Of a stretch of 64,000 nt of DNA, positions 55,425 to 64,000 are shown piece after piece. The translations under genes were made by a program, and so were the position numbers. This DNA comes from Mucilaginibacter sp. (GTDB lineage Bacteria; Bacteroidota; Bacteroidia; Sphingobacteriales; Sphingobacteriaceae), in NCBI RefSeq assembly GCF_025362475.1, contig NZ_JANYGH010000007.1:62001-126000 (forward strand), given 5' to 3'. The first letter of the stretch is position 1, and every line of letters starts with the position of its first letter. The notes under the pieces were generated by a model. It had not been told where the DNA came from. It did not search any database and saw only the letters and a list, made by a program, of their open reading frames with translations.

Positions 55425-57305
55425 ATGACAATTAAACAATTGATTGCATACAGCTGCTGTATGTTGTGCACCCTTGGCGCATTTGCATTTCAGGGAGATT
55501 CCCTGGTAAATATAACCTCATTAAAAAACGAGTACGAGTTTAAATGGAATAACCAAACGGCAAAGGTTGAGGTAAAGCAAAAGCTTAGCAACACCTATAG
55601 CAGTAATGCTTATAGTGTAAATTACACAGTATCTGAATTTTATAACAACAATATTAGTATTGATGCAGTATCGTGTAAGGTTGATGGTCATAATCAACGT
55701 GGGCTTAAACCTACTTACACCTATTACGGGCAGGATGATGTCTTTTATTCTGATGCCAGGGTTTGTTACTTTCCGCTTGTTTTGCCAAAAAAGGGAAGTA
55801 CAGGTACGGTAACTTTTGAAGAAACGCTTAATGATCCCCGGTATTTTACCAATATTTATTTTTCTGATGCGGCCATTGTTCAGCAAGGCGAAGTAAGTAT
55901 TAAAATTCCACGCTGGATGAAGGTGGATATTAAAGAACTTAATTTCAACTCCTTCAGCATAAAAAAAACAAGCGAGTATATTACTGCCGAAAATGCCGAT
56001 CTGGTAACGTATACCTTCAGCAACATTCCCGCTATGAAGCGCGAAGACAATAGTCCCGGGCCAACCTATATATATCCACACCTGCTTATTTTATGTAAAA
56101 CTGCTAATGCAGGCGGTAAACAGCTTACTTATTTTAATACTCTTGCAGATCAGTATGCCTGGTACCGCGAACTGGCCAAAAATGTTGTTGGGGATGAAGC
56201 CGTAATTAGCGCAAAAGCCAAAGAACTAACCGCCGGGCTTACCAATGATATGGACCGCATAAAGGCGCTATTTTACTATGTGCAGGACAATATAAGGTAC
56301 ATAGCTTTTGAAGATGGTATGGCCGGCTTTAAACCCGAAAAAGCAGATGAAGTGCTGCGCAAAAAATATGGAGATTGTAAGGGGATGGCAAACCTTACAA
56401 AGGCCCTGCTCGTATCGCAGGGTTTTGATGCCCGCCTTTGCTGGCTGGGCACCAGGCACATTGCCTATGATTACCAAACACCATCAATGGCGGTGGATAA
56501 CCACATGATATGCGGCTTAAATTATAAAGGCAAAACCTATTACCTGGATGCTACGGAAACATACCTGGGTATTAACGAATACGCCGAGCGTATTCAGGGC
56601 AGGCAGGTTTTAATGGAAGAAGGCGATAAATTTATTTTAAGTAAAGTGCCTGTAGCAAAGGCATTGCAAAACAATGATCAGGAGGTAAGTAAACTGAGCA
56701 TTATTAATAACGCGCTGGTTGGTAAGGTTAACAGGGTATGGAAAGGGGAGGATAAGGAAGGTATGCTAACTGGCTTAAACAGTATTAAGCACGAAAATGT
56801 TGATGAGGCTACCATGCGTTACCTTTCTGCTAATAATGCCGATTATTTAATAAGCAATTTGTTACTAAGCAGCACAAGCAACCCCGATAAAGATTTAACC
56901 GCGGCTTATGATGTTGAACGCAAAAGCGGGATATCAACCTTTAGCAAAGAATACTATATTGATTTGGATAGCCGTAAGGAGTTTGCAGAATCGGCTTTCA
57001 AGATTGCAGAAAGAAAGCATGACTATTGGTTTTCAAGTAAAAAAAATATAACTACCGAAATAGAACTGGCCATACCTGCCAATTATAAAGCTTCAAGCAT
57101 CCCCGCCGATCTGAACATTGTTAAACCGGATTATGAGTTTCATATTAGTTACCTGAGCTTGCCGGGTAAACTGGTGTACAAGAAAGTGCTCATCATTAAG
57201 AATACTACACTTGCAAAGGCAAAATTTGTTCAATGGAACCAGGATATTGAACTGTTAAACAAAGCCTACAACGAAAATTTAATTATAAAACCTATATCAC
57301 AATGA
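55425..57305 (+). CDS. Secreted DUF3857/transglutaminase-like protein (active type)
   Basis: 626 residues with signal peptide near GAFAFQG. DUF3857 domain first (about 30-230), then a transglutaminase-like core with an intact triad: Cys318 (KYGDCKGMA), His360 (VDNHMICG) and Asp375 (YYLDATE). C-terminal beta-rich DUF. Paralogues occur in gene pairs of this phylum and are thought to act in the periplasm on proteins or polysaccharides; the reaction is unproven. Overlaps the next gene by four bases. Confidence 0.85.
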   Translation: MTIKQLIAYSCCMLCTLGAFAFQGDSLVNITSLKNEYEFKWNNQTAKVEVKQKLSNTYSSNAYSVNYTVSEFYNNNISIDAVSCKVDGHNQRGLKPTYTYYGQDDVFYSDARVCYFPLVLPKKGSTGTVTFEETLNDPRYFTNIYFSDAAIVQQGEVSIKIPRWMKVDIKELNFNSFSIKKTSEYITAENADLVTYTFSNIPAMKREDNSPGPTYIYPHLLILCKTANAGGKQLTYFNTLADQYAWYRELAKNVVGDEAVISAKAKELTAGLTNDMDRIKALFYYVQDNIRYIAFEDGMAGFKPEKADEVLRKKYGDCKGMANLTKALLVSQGFDARLCWLGTRHIAYDYQTPSMAVDNHMICGLNYKGKTYYLDATETYLGINEYAERIQGRQVLMEEGDKFILSKVPVAKALQNNDQEVSKLSIINNALVGKVNRVWKGEDKEGMLTGLNSIKHENVDEATMRYLSANNADYLISNLLLSSTSNPDKDLTAAYDVERKSGISTFSKEYYIDLDSRKEFAESAFKIAERKHDYWFSSKKNITTEIELAIPANYKASSIPADLNIVKPDYEFHISYLSLPGKLVYKKVLIIKNTTLAKAKFVQWNQDIELLNKAYNENLIIKPISQ

Positions 57306-59536
57306 AGCAAACTTTACTCTTCTTATTTTTTTTAACATTAACCACTGCTGTATTTGCACAAAACGATAACGAAACCTATGCGCAAAAGGCAGCAGAAATT
57401 CAAAAGGAAGTTTGGGGTACAAAAGTGCCTGAGTTTTTAAACTCAACGGTACCTGCCAATTTAAGTAATGAAAGTGCAGTGGTTTTTGCACGTTCATACA
57501 GCATGCAGCGATCATTAAGCAGTAAGTTTAAATTTATGATCATTACGGCTACAAAAACTACGCGTGTAGCCAAGCTTGCCACCTTTCATGAAAAAGTTAA
57601 AATCAATGACAAATCCGCGTTAGAAAGTTTTTCTACCATATCTTACCAAAAAAGACTTGATGAAAGCGAAAGGATCCTGAGCGCCAAATTTGTGATGACA
57701 CATGATACTTACATAGGTGCAAAAATTATTAAACCTAATGGGAAGGTAGTTATTGTTAATACCAGTGAGGAAGTGCTGATCAAAAATGAAAAGAACGATC
57801 AAAAAAGCAAGCTGGCTATATCCGATTTGCAGGTTGGCGATATATTGGACTATTACGTAAGCACAGTTGATATAAGCGATAAAGAAATGGGTGATAGTTT
57901 TGCCGCAAATGACGAGGTATTTGTGCTTGCCGGCGAATATCCAATACTTTATTATAGTCTTGATTTTCAGTATAGCAAAAAAGATATTGTAAAAAATATT
58001 AGCGCCAATGGGGCCCCTAAATTTGAACAAAGTACTAACGATGCAGGCGACCAGTTATTTAGCCTTAAAATGCGCAACCTGCCCAAATACCAAAGCGAAT
58101 TATGGACATCAAAGTATCGCCAGTTTCCATATGTTGAAATAAGCGTATCTTATACCAGTGGCTTTAATCGGTTTCTTAGCGGTGGGCAACTGGGCGAAAG
58201 CAGTGCCGAGCGCCTTGAAGCAAATAAAACCTCATTTGAAAAAACTTTTAATGAAAGGGCACTTCCATTTTTTAACGAGCCGGTTGATCGCCTTAAAAAG
58301 TATTTCGATGGGAAAAAGAACATGAAAGCCGTTCCGCTTGATAGCTTAATGAAAGTGCTTTACAATATCAGGAAAGGCATGATTTTGGGCAGTTACGATA
58401 AGGATGATGTTGAAAAGATAGATGCGGTAAATTACAGGAGTGTAAAAACTAAATTTAACACGGCTTTAATGAGTATGGCGCTTAATGATATGAAAATTGA
58501 TCATGATGTGCTGCTGGTATGTTCGCGTAATGCTAATACACTTGATAACATATTTACCTATGATGATTTTGATGCGTTTATACGTATCAATGATACCAAG
58601 CCGCTGTATATGTATTTTGATGATGCCACCACGCATTTTAACGAAATACCAGCCCGTTTCCAGGGAGAAAAAGCAATAGTGCTTACGCCAAAAAGGGAAA
58701 ACGCTATCAGGTATTCATTTACCGAAGGCACTACGGTTTTACCGGTTTCTGTGGCGGCGGATAATTCCATCAAAGAGGATATTAAAGTTTCGCTTTTGCC
58801 GGGCAATATGCAAAGGCTTAAGCTGCAAAGGTTAGTTAAGCAAACCGGCGCGTTAAGGGTAGATGATCAGCGCAGTTTACTGCCGGTTATTGATATTGAT
58901 AACAATATGATGGAGCTATCTAAAAGCGAACCGCTGGAAAAACGCCTGGCAGCTAATCCCGAAACGAAAAAAATGCGCGATGCCTTTGATTTCGCTTTTG
59001 CAGATGATCAGCAAAAGTCATTAAAAAAGTTCACAGCCGAAATAAAAGCGCAGTATGAGCAGGAGCCGCTACAGGTAACAGATTGTAAGATCATTAATGC
59101 GGCACTTGACAAAAGCAGCCCGGTTTTTGAGTTTAGCGAATCATTTGTGTTGGATAACCTGGTAAAAAAAGCCGGTAATAACTTTATTATTGATGCTGGC
59201 AAACTGGCCGGTACTTTTTATAAACTGCAGGAAAAAGATCGCAAGCGTACGCTTGATGTTTATATGCCCGAGGCCCGAAGCTTTAAATATTCAATTGCCA
59301 TTACCGTTCCGCCGGGATATAACGCTAAGGGTATGGAGGAGCTGAATATTAAAAAAGAAAACAAAGCAGGTTCTTTTTCATCAGTGGCTGCAGTAAACGG
59401 CAATATTTTAAACATAACTGTAAACCGAGCCTATTACCATAATTTTGAAAAAGCTACCGATTGGCCGCTTCTTGTAGCTATGATAGACGCCGCATCAGGA
59501 TTTGAGAGCCAAAAGATTTTGCTGGAAAAGAAGTAG
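57302..59536 (+). CDS. DUF3857-family paralogue lacking the transglutaminase triad
   Basis: 744 residues, signal peptide MKQTLLFLFFLTLTTAVFAQ. DUF3857-like N-terminus (RVAKLATFHEKVKINDKSAL and LSAKFVMTHDTYIGAKIIKP). In the core the Cys loop is replaced (VKTKFNTALMSMAL), the His segment by FDAFIRINDTKPLY, while the Asp segment (YMYFDDATT) remains. Probably a non-catalytic partner of the preceding protein; gene overlap (ATGA) supports equimolar synthesis. Followed by a repeat that may terminate the operon. Confidence 0.75.
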   Translation: MKQTLLFLFFLTLTTAVFAQNDNETYAQKAAEIQKEVWGTKVPEFLNSTVPANLSNESAVVFARSYSMQRSLSSKFKFMIITATKTTRVAKLATFHEKVKINDKSALESFSTISYQKRLDESERILSAKFVMTHDTYIGAKIIKPNGKVVIVNTSEEVLIKNEKNDQKSKLAISDLQVGDILDYYVSTVDISDKEMGDSFAANDEVFVLAGEYPILYYSLDFQYSKKDIVKNISANGAPKFEQSTNDAGDQLFSLKMRNLPKYQSELWTSKYRQFPYVEISVSYTSGFNRFLSGGQLGESSAERLEANKTSFEKTFNERALPFFNEPVDRLKKYFDGKKNMKAVPLDSLMKVLYNIRKGMILGSYDKDDVEKIDAVNYRSVKTKFNTALMSMALNDMKIDHDVLLVCSRNANTLDNIFTYDDFDAFIRINDTKPLYMYFDDATTHFNEIPARFQGEKAIVLTPKRENAIRYSFTEGTTVLPVSVAADNSIKEDIKVSLLPGNMQRLKLQRLVKQTGALRVDDQRSLLPVIDIDNNMMELSKSEPLEKRLAANPETKKMRDAFDFAFADDQQKSLKKFTAEIKAQYEQEPLQVTDCKIINAALDKSSPVFEFSESFVLDNLVKKAGNNFIIDAGKLAGTFYKLQEKDRKRTLDVYMPEARSFKYSIAITVPPGYNAKGMEELNIKKENKAGSFSSVAAVNGNILNITVNRAYYHNFEKATDWPLLVAMIDAASGFESQKILLEKK

Positions 59537-59565
59537 GTGTTGACGTAGATTGCTTGGCGTCGAGT

Positions 59566-59703
59566 CGACTCAGCCCGACTTCGCTGCGCTTGTCGCCCTT
59601 CTCTCCACTTCGCGCATAGAGGGGGGTAAAATAAAATGTTTTACCCTCTTTCCACCGCAGGTGAAGAGAGGGTCGGCCAGCGTAGCGTAGCCGGGGTGAG
59701 TCG
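59566..59703. repeat. Large imperfect inverted repeat, copy 2 of the 15448 family
   Basis: Arms 59566-59606 (starting CGACTCAGCCCGACTTCGCT) and 59663-59703 pair with mismatches. An inner stem (GAGGGGGGTAAAA with TTTTACCCTC) caps it. The segment 59632-59703 is the copy matching the reverse complement of 15448-15514. It follows the DUF3857 operon by 30 bases. Confidence 0.75.
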
Positions 59704-59840
59704 TTTGCCAGCGTTCAATGCTAATGTTTGGGTAAAAAGAAACAAGTCAATAACGATTACTTTTTCACTTTTAAATAACCTCCCGAAAATCTGTATGCCA
59801 ATTTGTGATTTTCCTTCTTTCCCACTTTCGGACTAATAAC

Positions 59841-59848
59841 TACATTTG
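59841..59848 (+). promoter_or_regulatory. -7 box of alaS, start-codon-proximal
   Basis: TACATTTG at 59841-59848 fits TAnnTTTG; the alaS ATG at 59855 lies seven bases beyond, implying a leaderless or nearly leaderless transcript. No clear -33 element was found. Confidence 0.45.
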
Positions 59849-59854
59849 CATACT

Positions 59855-62539
59855 ATGACAGCTACCGAAATACGCCAGGCTTTTCTTGATTTTTTTGTTT
59901 CTAAGGGACACGTGATTGTTCCTTCTGCGCCAATTGTAATAAAAAACGATCCAACCCTGATGTTCACCAACGCGGGGATGAACCAGTTTAAAGATATATT
60001 TTTGGGCGAAGCACCTGCAAAAGCATCGCGCGTTGCTGATACCCAACGCTGCCTGCGCGTAAGCGGCAAGCATAACGATCTGGAAGAGGTGGGTATTGAT
60101 ACCTATCACCATACCATGTTCGAGATGCTGGGCAACTGGAGCTTTGGCGATTATTTTAAGAAAGAAGCCATTGCCTGGAGCTGGGAGCTGCTTACCGAAG
60201 TTTATAAATTACCTAAAGACCGCCTGTATGTTACCTACTTTGAGGGTGATGAAAAGGAAGGCCTTGAAAAAGATACCGATACTTACAACCTGTGGAAAGC
60301 ACTGGTTGCCGAAGACCATATCCTGCCCGGAAACAAGAAAGACAACTTTTGGGAAATGGGCGAAACTGGTCCCTGCGGACCATGTTCTGAAATTCATTAC
60401 GATAGCCGGGAAGAAGGTGAAAGGTTAAAGGTGAAAGGCGAAAGTCTTGTAAATGCTGATCACGACCAGGTGATAGAGATCTGGAACAACGTGTTTATGC
60501 AGTTCAACCGTTTAAAAGGTGGCGCTTTACAGTCACTGCCTGCCAAACATGTGGATACAGGTATGGGTTTTGAGCGTTTGGTGCGTGTACTGCAGGGCAA
60601 AACTTCAAATTATGATAGCGATGTTTTTCAGCCAATGATCCAGTTCATTGCTGAAAAAAGCGGTAAGAAATATAACAGTGCAGCCAAACCTGGTGATGCC
60701 GATTGGAACGAAGCCGTTGCTATGCGTGTATTAGCCGACCATATCCGCGCCATCAGTTTCGCCATTGCCGATGGGCAGTTGCCGGCAAGCAATAAAGCAG
60801 GTTATGTTATCCGCCGTATTTTACGCCGGGCTGTACGTTACAGCTATCAAACCTTAGGTTTTAAAGAACCTTTCTTTAACCAGTTGGTGCCATTGCTGGC
60901 AGATCAGTTTAAAGGAGTATTTGATAATTTGTATAACCAAAAGGATTTTGTGCAGAAGGTGATTTTGGAAGAAGAGGTTTCTTTCCTGAGAACTTTGGGA
61001 AGGGGTATAAGTTTATTTGAAAATTTCATTGAAAAACAATGGGCAGATTTGAATAGTGGAAAGTCAATTACCGAACCACCTTATACTACAGTCAACGAAA
61101 TTTCAGGAGCTTTCGCCTTTGAACTTTACGATACTTTTGGTTTTCCAATTGATCTGACGGAGTTAATGGCTCTCGAAAAGTCTTTTGTAGTTGACATGGA
61201 GGGATTCAATAAAGCACTTCAAGAACAAAAAACTCGTTCCCGCGCAGCATCGATAGTCGATACTGAAGATTGGATCACCCTAAGAGAAGATGAAGGCTCC
61301 ATCTTCACCGGCTATGACGAAACCGAAACCATTGCCCACGTCGTAAAATACCGCAAGGTAACGGCCAAAGGCAAAGAGCAATTCCAGATTGTTTTGGATA
61401 AAACGCCTTTTTATGCAGAAAGCGGTGGCCAGGTAGGAGACAGGGGCGAGCTTATTTTCCCGGATGGTACCATTGTTTTGGTAACGGATACTAAAAAAGA
61501 GAACGGCCTCACTGTTCATTATGTAGATCAATTGCCCGAGGATATTGAAGATGCCTTAACCGCTATTGTTGATCCTGGTTTGCGCGGCCAAACCAATGCT
61601 AATCACTCGGCTACGCATTTACTGCATGCCGCCATGAAACAGGTTTTGGGCAGCCACGTTAATCAAAAAGGCTCATTGGTTAATAGCGACTATTTAAGAT
61701 TCGATTTTTCGCATTTTGCCAAAGTTACCGATGAGGAACTGGCGCAGATAGAAGCTATAGTTAACCAAAAGATACGCCAGAATATTCCGCTGAAAGAAGA
61801 ACGCAGTGTATTATATGCCGAGGCTATTTCCAGTGGCGTTACCGCGCTATTTGGCGAAAAGTATGGCGAGTATGTCCGCGTAATTACTTTCGAAGATGAG
61901 TTTAGCAAGGAGCTTTGCGGCGGTACACATGTACAGGCCACCGGGCAAATCGGCTTCTTCAAAATTATTACCGAAAGTGCAGTAGCCGCTGGGGTTAGGC
62001 GTATTGAGGCTATTACCGGGGTAGGTGCCGAGGTGTATATCACCAACCAAAGCCGCATGTTTAATCAGTTAAAGGATCTGCTTAAAAACCCTAAAGATTT
62101 GCCTAAAAGCGTTGAAAGCCTGCTTGATGAAAATAGCAAGCTGAAAAAAGAGATTGAGAAATCAATCCTTGAAAAATCATCGGGCTTAAAAAATGAACTG
62201 GCTCAAAAAGTGGAAGCTTTAGATGGTATCAACTTCATTGCCCAAAAAGTAGCCCTGCCAAACGCCGAAGCGGTTAAAAACCTGGCTTACCAGTTAAAGG
62301 ATATTGTACCCAACCTGTTCCTGGTGCTTGCCGCCGATTTTGATGGCAAACCAAGCTTAACCGTGATGATAGCCGAAAACCTGGTGAAGGAAAAAGGTTT
62401 GCATGCGGGTAACATCGTAAAAGAATTGGCTAAAGAAGTAAAAGGTGGCGGCGGTGGTCAGCCTTTTTTTGCCACAGCCGGCGGCAGCGATGTAAGTGGA
62501 TTGGATAATGCTCTGGCAAAGGCTAAGAGTTTTGTGTAG
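59855..62539 (+). CDS. alaS: Alanyl-tRNA synthetase
   Basis: 894 residues from ATG 59855; a TTG three codons upstream overlaps the promoter box. Catalytic class II core (residues 1-460) includes TATEIRQAFLDFFVSKGH, NAGMNQFKDIFLG, TYHHTMFEMLGNWSFGDYFK, MGETGPCGPCSEIHYD. Editing domain has the HxxxH motif NHSATHLLHAAMKQ and the CGGTHV Cys/His. C-Ala domain ends PFFATAGGSD. Standard length and order. Confidence 0.97.
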   Translation: MTATEIRQAFLDFFVSKGHVIVPSAPIVIKNDPTLMFTNAGMNQFKDIFLGEAPAKASRVADTQRCLRVSGKHNDLEEVGIDTYHHTMFEMLGNWSFGDYFKKEAIAWSWELLTEVYKLPKDRLYVTYFEGDEKEGLEKDTDTYNLWKALVAEDHILPGNKKDNFWEMGETGPCGPCSEIHYDSREEGERLKVKGESLVNADHDQVIEIWNNVFMQFNRLKGGALQSLPAKHVDTGMGFERLVRVLQGKTSNYDSDVFQPMIQFIAEKSGKKYNSAAKPGDADWNEAVAMRVLADHIRAISFAIADGQLPASNKAGYVIRRILRRAVRYSYQTLGFKEPFFNQLVPLLADQFKGVFDNLYNQKDFVQKVILEEEVSFLRTLGRGISLFENFIEKQWADLNSGKSITEPPYTTVNEISGAFAFELYDTFGFPIDLTELMALEKSFVVDMEGFNKALQEQKTRSRAASIVDTEDWITLREDEGSIFTGYDETETIAHVVKYRKVTAKGKEQFQIVLDKTPFYAESGGQVGDRGELIFPDGTIVLVTDTKKENGLTVHYVDQLPEDIEDALTAIVDPGLRGQTNANHSATHLLHAAMKQVLGSHVNQKGSLVNSDYLRFDFSHFAKVTDEELAQIEAIVNQKIRQNIPLKEERSVLYAEAISSGVTALFGEKYGEYVRVITFEDEFSKELCGGTHVQATGQIGFFKIITESAVAAGVRRIEAITGVGAEVYITNQSRMFNQLKDLLKNPKDLPKSVESLLDENSKLKKEIEKSILEKSSGLKNELAQKVEALDGINFIAQKVALPNAEAVKNLAYQLKDIVPNLFLVLAADFDGKPSLTVMIAENLVKEKGLHAGNIVKELAKEVKGGGGGQPFFATAGGSDVSGLDNALAKAKSFV

Positions 62540-62580
62540 GGTTGCTAAATAAAACCAACTCCCACGCGTCATCTCCCACA

Positions 62581-62681
62581 CGTCATTGCGAGGTACGAAG
62601 CAATCTCTACATATGCAGGTCGAACTTACATAGTGCCCTTTGTAGAGTTTGGAGATTGCTTCGTTCCTTACAGCAATGACG
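62581..62681. repeat. Dispersed repeat hairpin (CGTCATTGCGAGG family)
   Basis: CGTCATTGCGAGGTACGAAG (62581-62600, plus CAATCTC) pairs imperfectly with GAGATTGCTTCGT...GCAATGACG (62652-62681). The phrase is known from many unrelated bacterial genomes as an intergenic repeat. It follows alaS. Confidence 0.75.
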
Positions 62682-62714
62682 TATTGGATTTTGAGGCGTG
62701 TGGGCCTGTCAGTC

Positions 62715-62771
62715 TGAGCCTGTCGAAGACTCGCACGCAGAGGCCTTTGCCCACATGCTTCGACAGGCTCA
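62715..62771. repeat. Dispersed repeat hairpin (TGAGCCTGTCGAAG family)
   Basis: TGAGCCTGTCGAAG (62715-62728) pairs perfectly over 14 bp with CTTCGACAGGCTCA (62758-62771), loop 29 nt. A frame across it (62698-62997) is a repeat translation, not a gene. Confidence 0.8.
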
Positions 62772-62923
62772 GCAAGACAGCCCTTTTTTGAGCGTCATTT
62801 TCTTTCGCGAAATTTCATCACTTATTAAAATTCTCCACCCTCCTTTACCCTATCAAACACATCTGCATTATATTTTTTGCATTTGTTTAAAAGCCAAACC
62901 TGTTTATAGTGTATTAACTTTTA

Positions 62924-62931
62924 TATATTTG
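62924..62931 (+). promoter_or_regulatory. Putative -7 box of gatB
   Basis: TATATTTG fits TAnnTTTG, 37 bases upstream of the gatB ATG. A weak TTT at 62902-62905 could be the -33 element. Confidence 0.4.
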
Positions 62932-62968
62932 GAATTCAATCAGCACATCACAGCTGAATTTTATTTTT

Positions 62969-64000
62969 ATGACAGTACTCACAAACGGGATAGGTGAAAA
63001 GTACGAATTGGTTGTTGGCCTTGAAGTACATGCCCAGTTATCTACTTTAAGTAAGGTGTTTTCGCCTGATTCTGCAGCTTTTGGTGCCGAACCTAATCAC
63101 CACATTAGCGCCATTTCGCTTGGGCACCCAGGTACTTTGCCTTTTTTAAATAAAAGGGCTGTTGAGTACGCGGTTAAAATGGGCCTGGGCTGTAACTGTA
63201 CCATCAACCTGAGTAATAATTTTGCCCGTAAAAATTATTTTTACGCCGATTTGCCTAAAGGTTACCAGATAACACAAGATCATGCTCCCATTTGCCTGGG
63301 CGGATATGTGCCGGTAAGACTGGCAGATGGCACCGAAAAAAGACTGGCTATTCACCACATCCACCTGGAAGAGGATGCCGGTAAAAGTATGCACGATCAG
63401 CATCATGCCGATTCACTGATAGATCTTAACCGCGCCGGTGTTCCATTAATTGAGATAGTAACCCAGCCGGATATGCGCAGTGCAGAAGAGGCAGGTCAGT
63501 TTTTAACCGAAACCCGTAAAATACTGCGTTACCTTGATATTTGTGATGGTAACATGGAAGAGGGCAGCATGCGTTGTGATGCCAATATTTCGGTAAGGCT
63601 TAAAGGCGCTACCGAGTACGGTAACCGCTGCGAGGTTAAAAACCTAAACTCTATCCGTAACGTACAGCGCGCTATTGAGCATGAGTTTGCCCGCCAGGTA
63701 GAGGTCATCGAAAATGGCGGTCACATAGATCAAAATACGCTAAATTTTAATGCCGATACCGGCGAAACATCAGTACTGCGATCAAAGGAAATGGCTAATG
63801 ATTACCGCTATTTCCCGGAGCCAGACCTGATGCCGCTGATGCTGGATAAAGAGTATGTAGAAGAAATTCGTGCTGGCTTGCCCGAATTACCCAACCAGCT
63901 TTACCATAAATATGTAGAACAATTGGGGCTTTCTGCCTATGATGCATCTGTAATAACAGCTGACAGGGATGTAGCGCACTATTTTGAAGAACTGATAAAA
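62969..64000 (+). CDS. gatB: Asp-tRNA(Asn)/Glu-tRNA(Gln) amidotransferase subunit B, 5' part
   Basis: 344 codons are present, open to the window end; the full protein is about 480-490 residues. Starts MTVLTNGIGEKYELVVGLEV and shows LGHPGTLPFLNKRAVEYAVK, NNFARKNYFYADLPKGYQIT, HLEEDAGKSMHD, NRAGVPLIEIVTQPDMRSAE, EEGSMRCDANISVR and NDYRYFPEPDLMPL, all GatB signatures. It converts mischarged Glu-tRNA(Gln) or Asp-tRNA(Asn) with GatA and GatC. A possible -7 box is at 62924. Confidence 0.95.
   Translation, partial: MTVLTNGIGEKYELVVGLEVHAQLSTLSKVFSPDSAAFGAEPNHHISAISLGHPGTLPFLNKRAVEYAVKMGLGCNCTINLSNNFARKNYFYADLPKGYQITQDHAPICLGGYVPVRLADGTEKRLAIHHIHLEEDAGKSMHDQHHADSLIDLNRAGVPLIEIVTQPDMRSAEEAGQFLTETRKILRYLDICDGNMEEGSMRCDANISVRLKGATEYGNRCEVKNLNSIRNVQRAIEHEFARQVEVIENGGHIDQNTLNFNADTGETSVLRSKEMANDYRYFPEPDLMPLMLDKEYVEEIRAGLPELPNQLYHKYVEQLGLSAYDASVITADRDVAHYFEELIK

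Noticed and set aside
60405..60445. Repeat insertion inside alaS (GERLKVKGESLV)
   Set aside because: AlaS proteins carry a variable loop at this site followed by VNxDHxxVIEIWN, so it is within normal variation.
62698..62997. 99-residue ORF before gatB
   Set aside because: It covers the repeat hairpins and overlaps the true gatB start in another frame.

Overview
The window is from a member of the Bacteroidota, most likely family Sphingobacteriaceae and probably a Mucilaginibacter-like genus. The signs are a serine palmitoyltransferase that closely follows the known Sphingobacterium enzyme, a sphingolipid/inositol-lipid gene cluster, a DUF5686 outer-membrane protein, -7 boxes of the TAnnTTTG type close to start codons, few Shine-Dalgarno sequences, and many dispersed palindromic repeats between genes. 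The genus is inferred from gene content and style, not from a database search.

Layout. 1-4990: a Sel1-repeat protein, an unknown membrane protein, an SDR/SnoaL-like gene pair, a CDF metal exporter and a universal stress protein. 5040-10130: an AT-rich accessory island between two inverted copies of a repeat whose 97-bp core is about 96% identical by eye. It carries a tight five-gene operon: TIR protein, ThsB-like TIR protein, deoxyribosyltransferase-like/TRAFs-binding protein, second ThsB-like TIR protein, and a membrane SLATT (DUF4231) protein. This looks like an undescribed NAD/nucleotide-signalling immune or cell-suicide system and is the main find. 10530-15420: amidohydrolase lipoprotein, histidine kinase, degenerate CHAP-like protein and a small secreted protein, separated by three copies of an unusual octamer-repeat hairpin element. 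16205-25883: mostly housekeeping and envelope genes (argH, ywbE, amidase, GH5 hydrolase, YdjC deacetylase, CAP protein).

25947-26821 is a TPR gene whose reading frame breaks at a nine-base A run; the other frame supplies a C-terminal membrane anchor. 27057-37773 is a minus-strand cluster that can be read as a near-complete route to hydroxylated inositol-phosphoceramide: Spt, GNAT-type candidate ceramide synthase, CerR-like reductase, inositol-phosphate synthase, CDP-alcohol phosphotransferase, FA2H-like hydroxylase and Aur1-like PAP2 enzyme, with a DUF5686 protein embedded. 38142-43966 is a TolC/adaptor/RND efflux operon.

44376-64000: an outer-membrane barrel protein, an aspartate-type aminotransferase, a CDF transporter/Nudix/bioA/ferritin-like diiron protein operon, an LTA-synthase-like sulfatase-fold protein, a ComEC-like channel, a MerR regulator, a solitary antitoxin-like gene, two tandem DUF3857 proteins (the second apparently catalytically dead), alaS, and the first 344 codons of gatB running off the end. 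No rRNA, tRNA, CRISPR array, integrase or insertion-sequence transposase was recognised.
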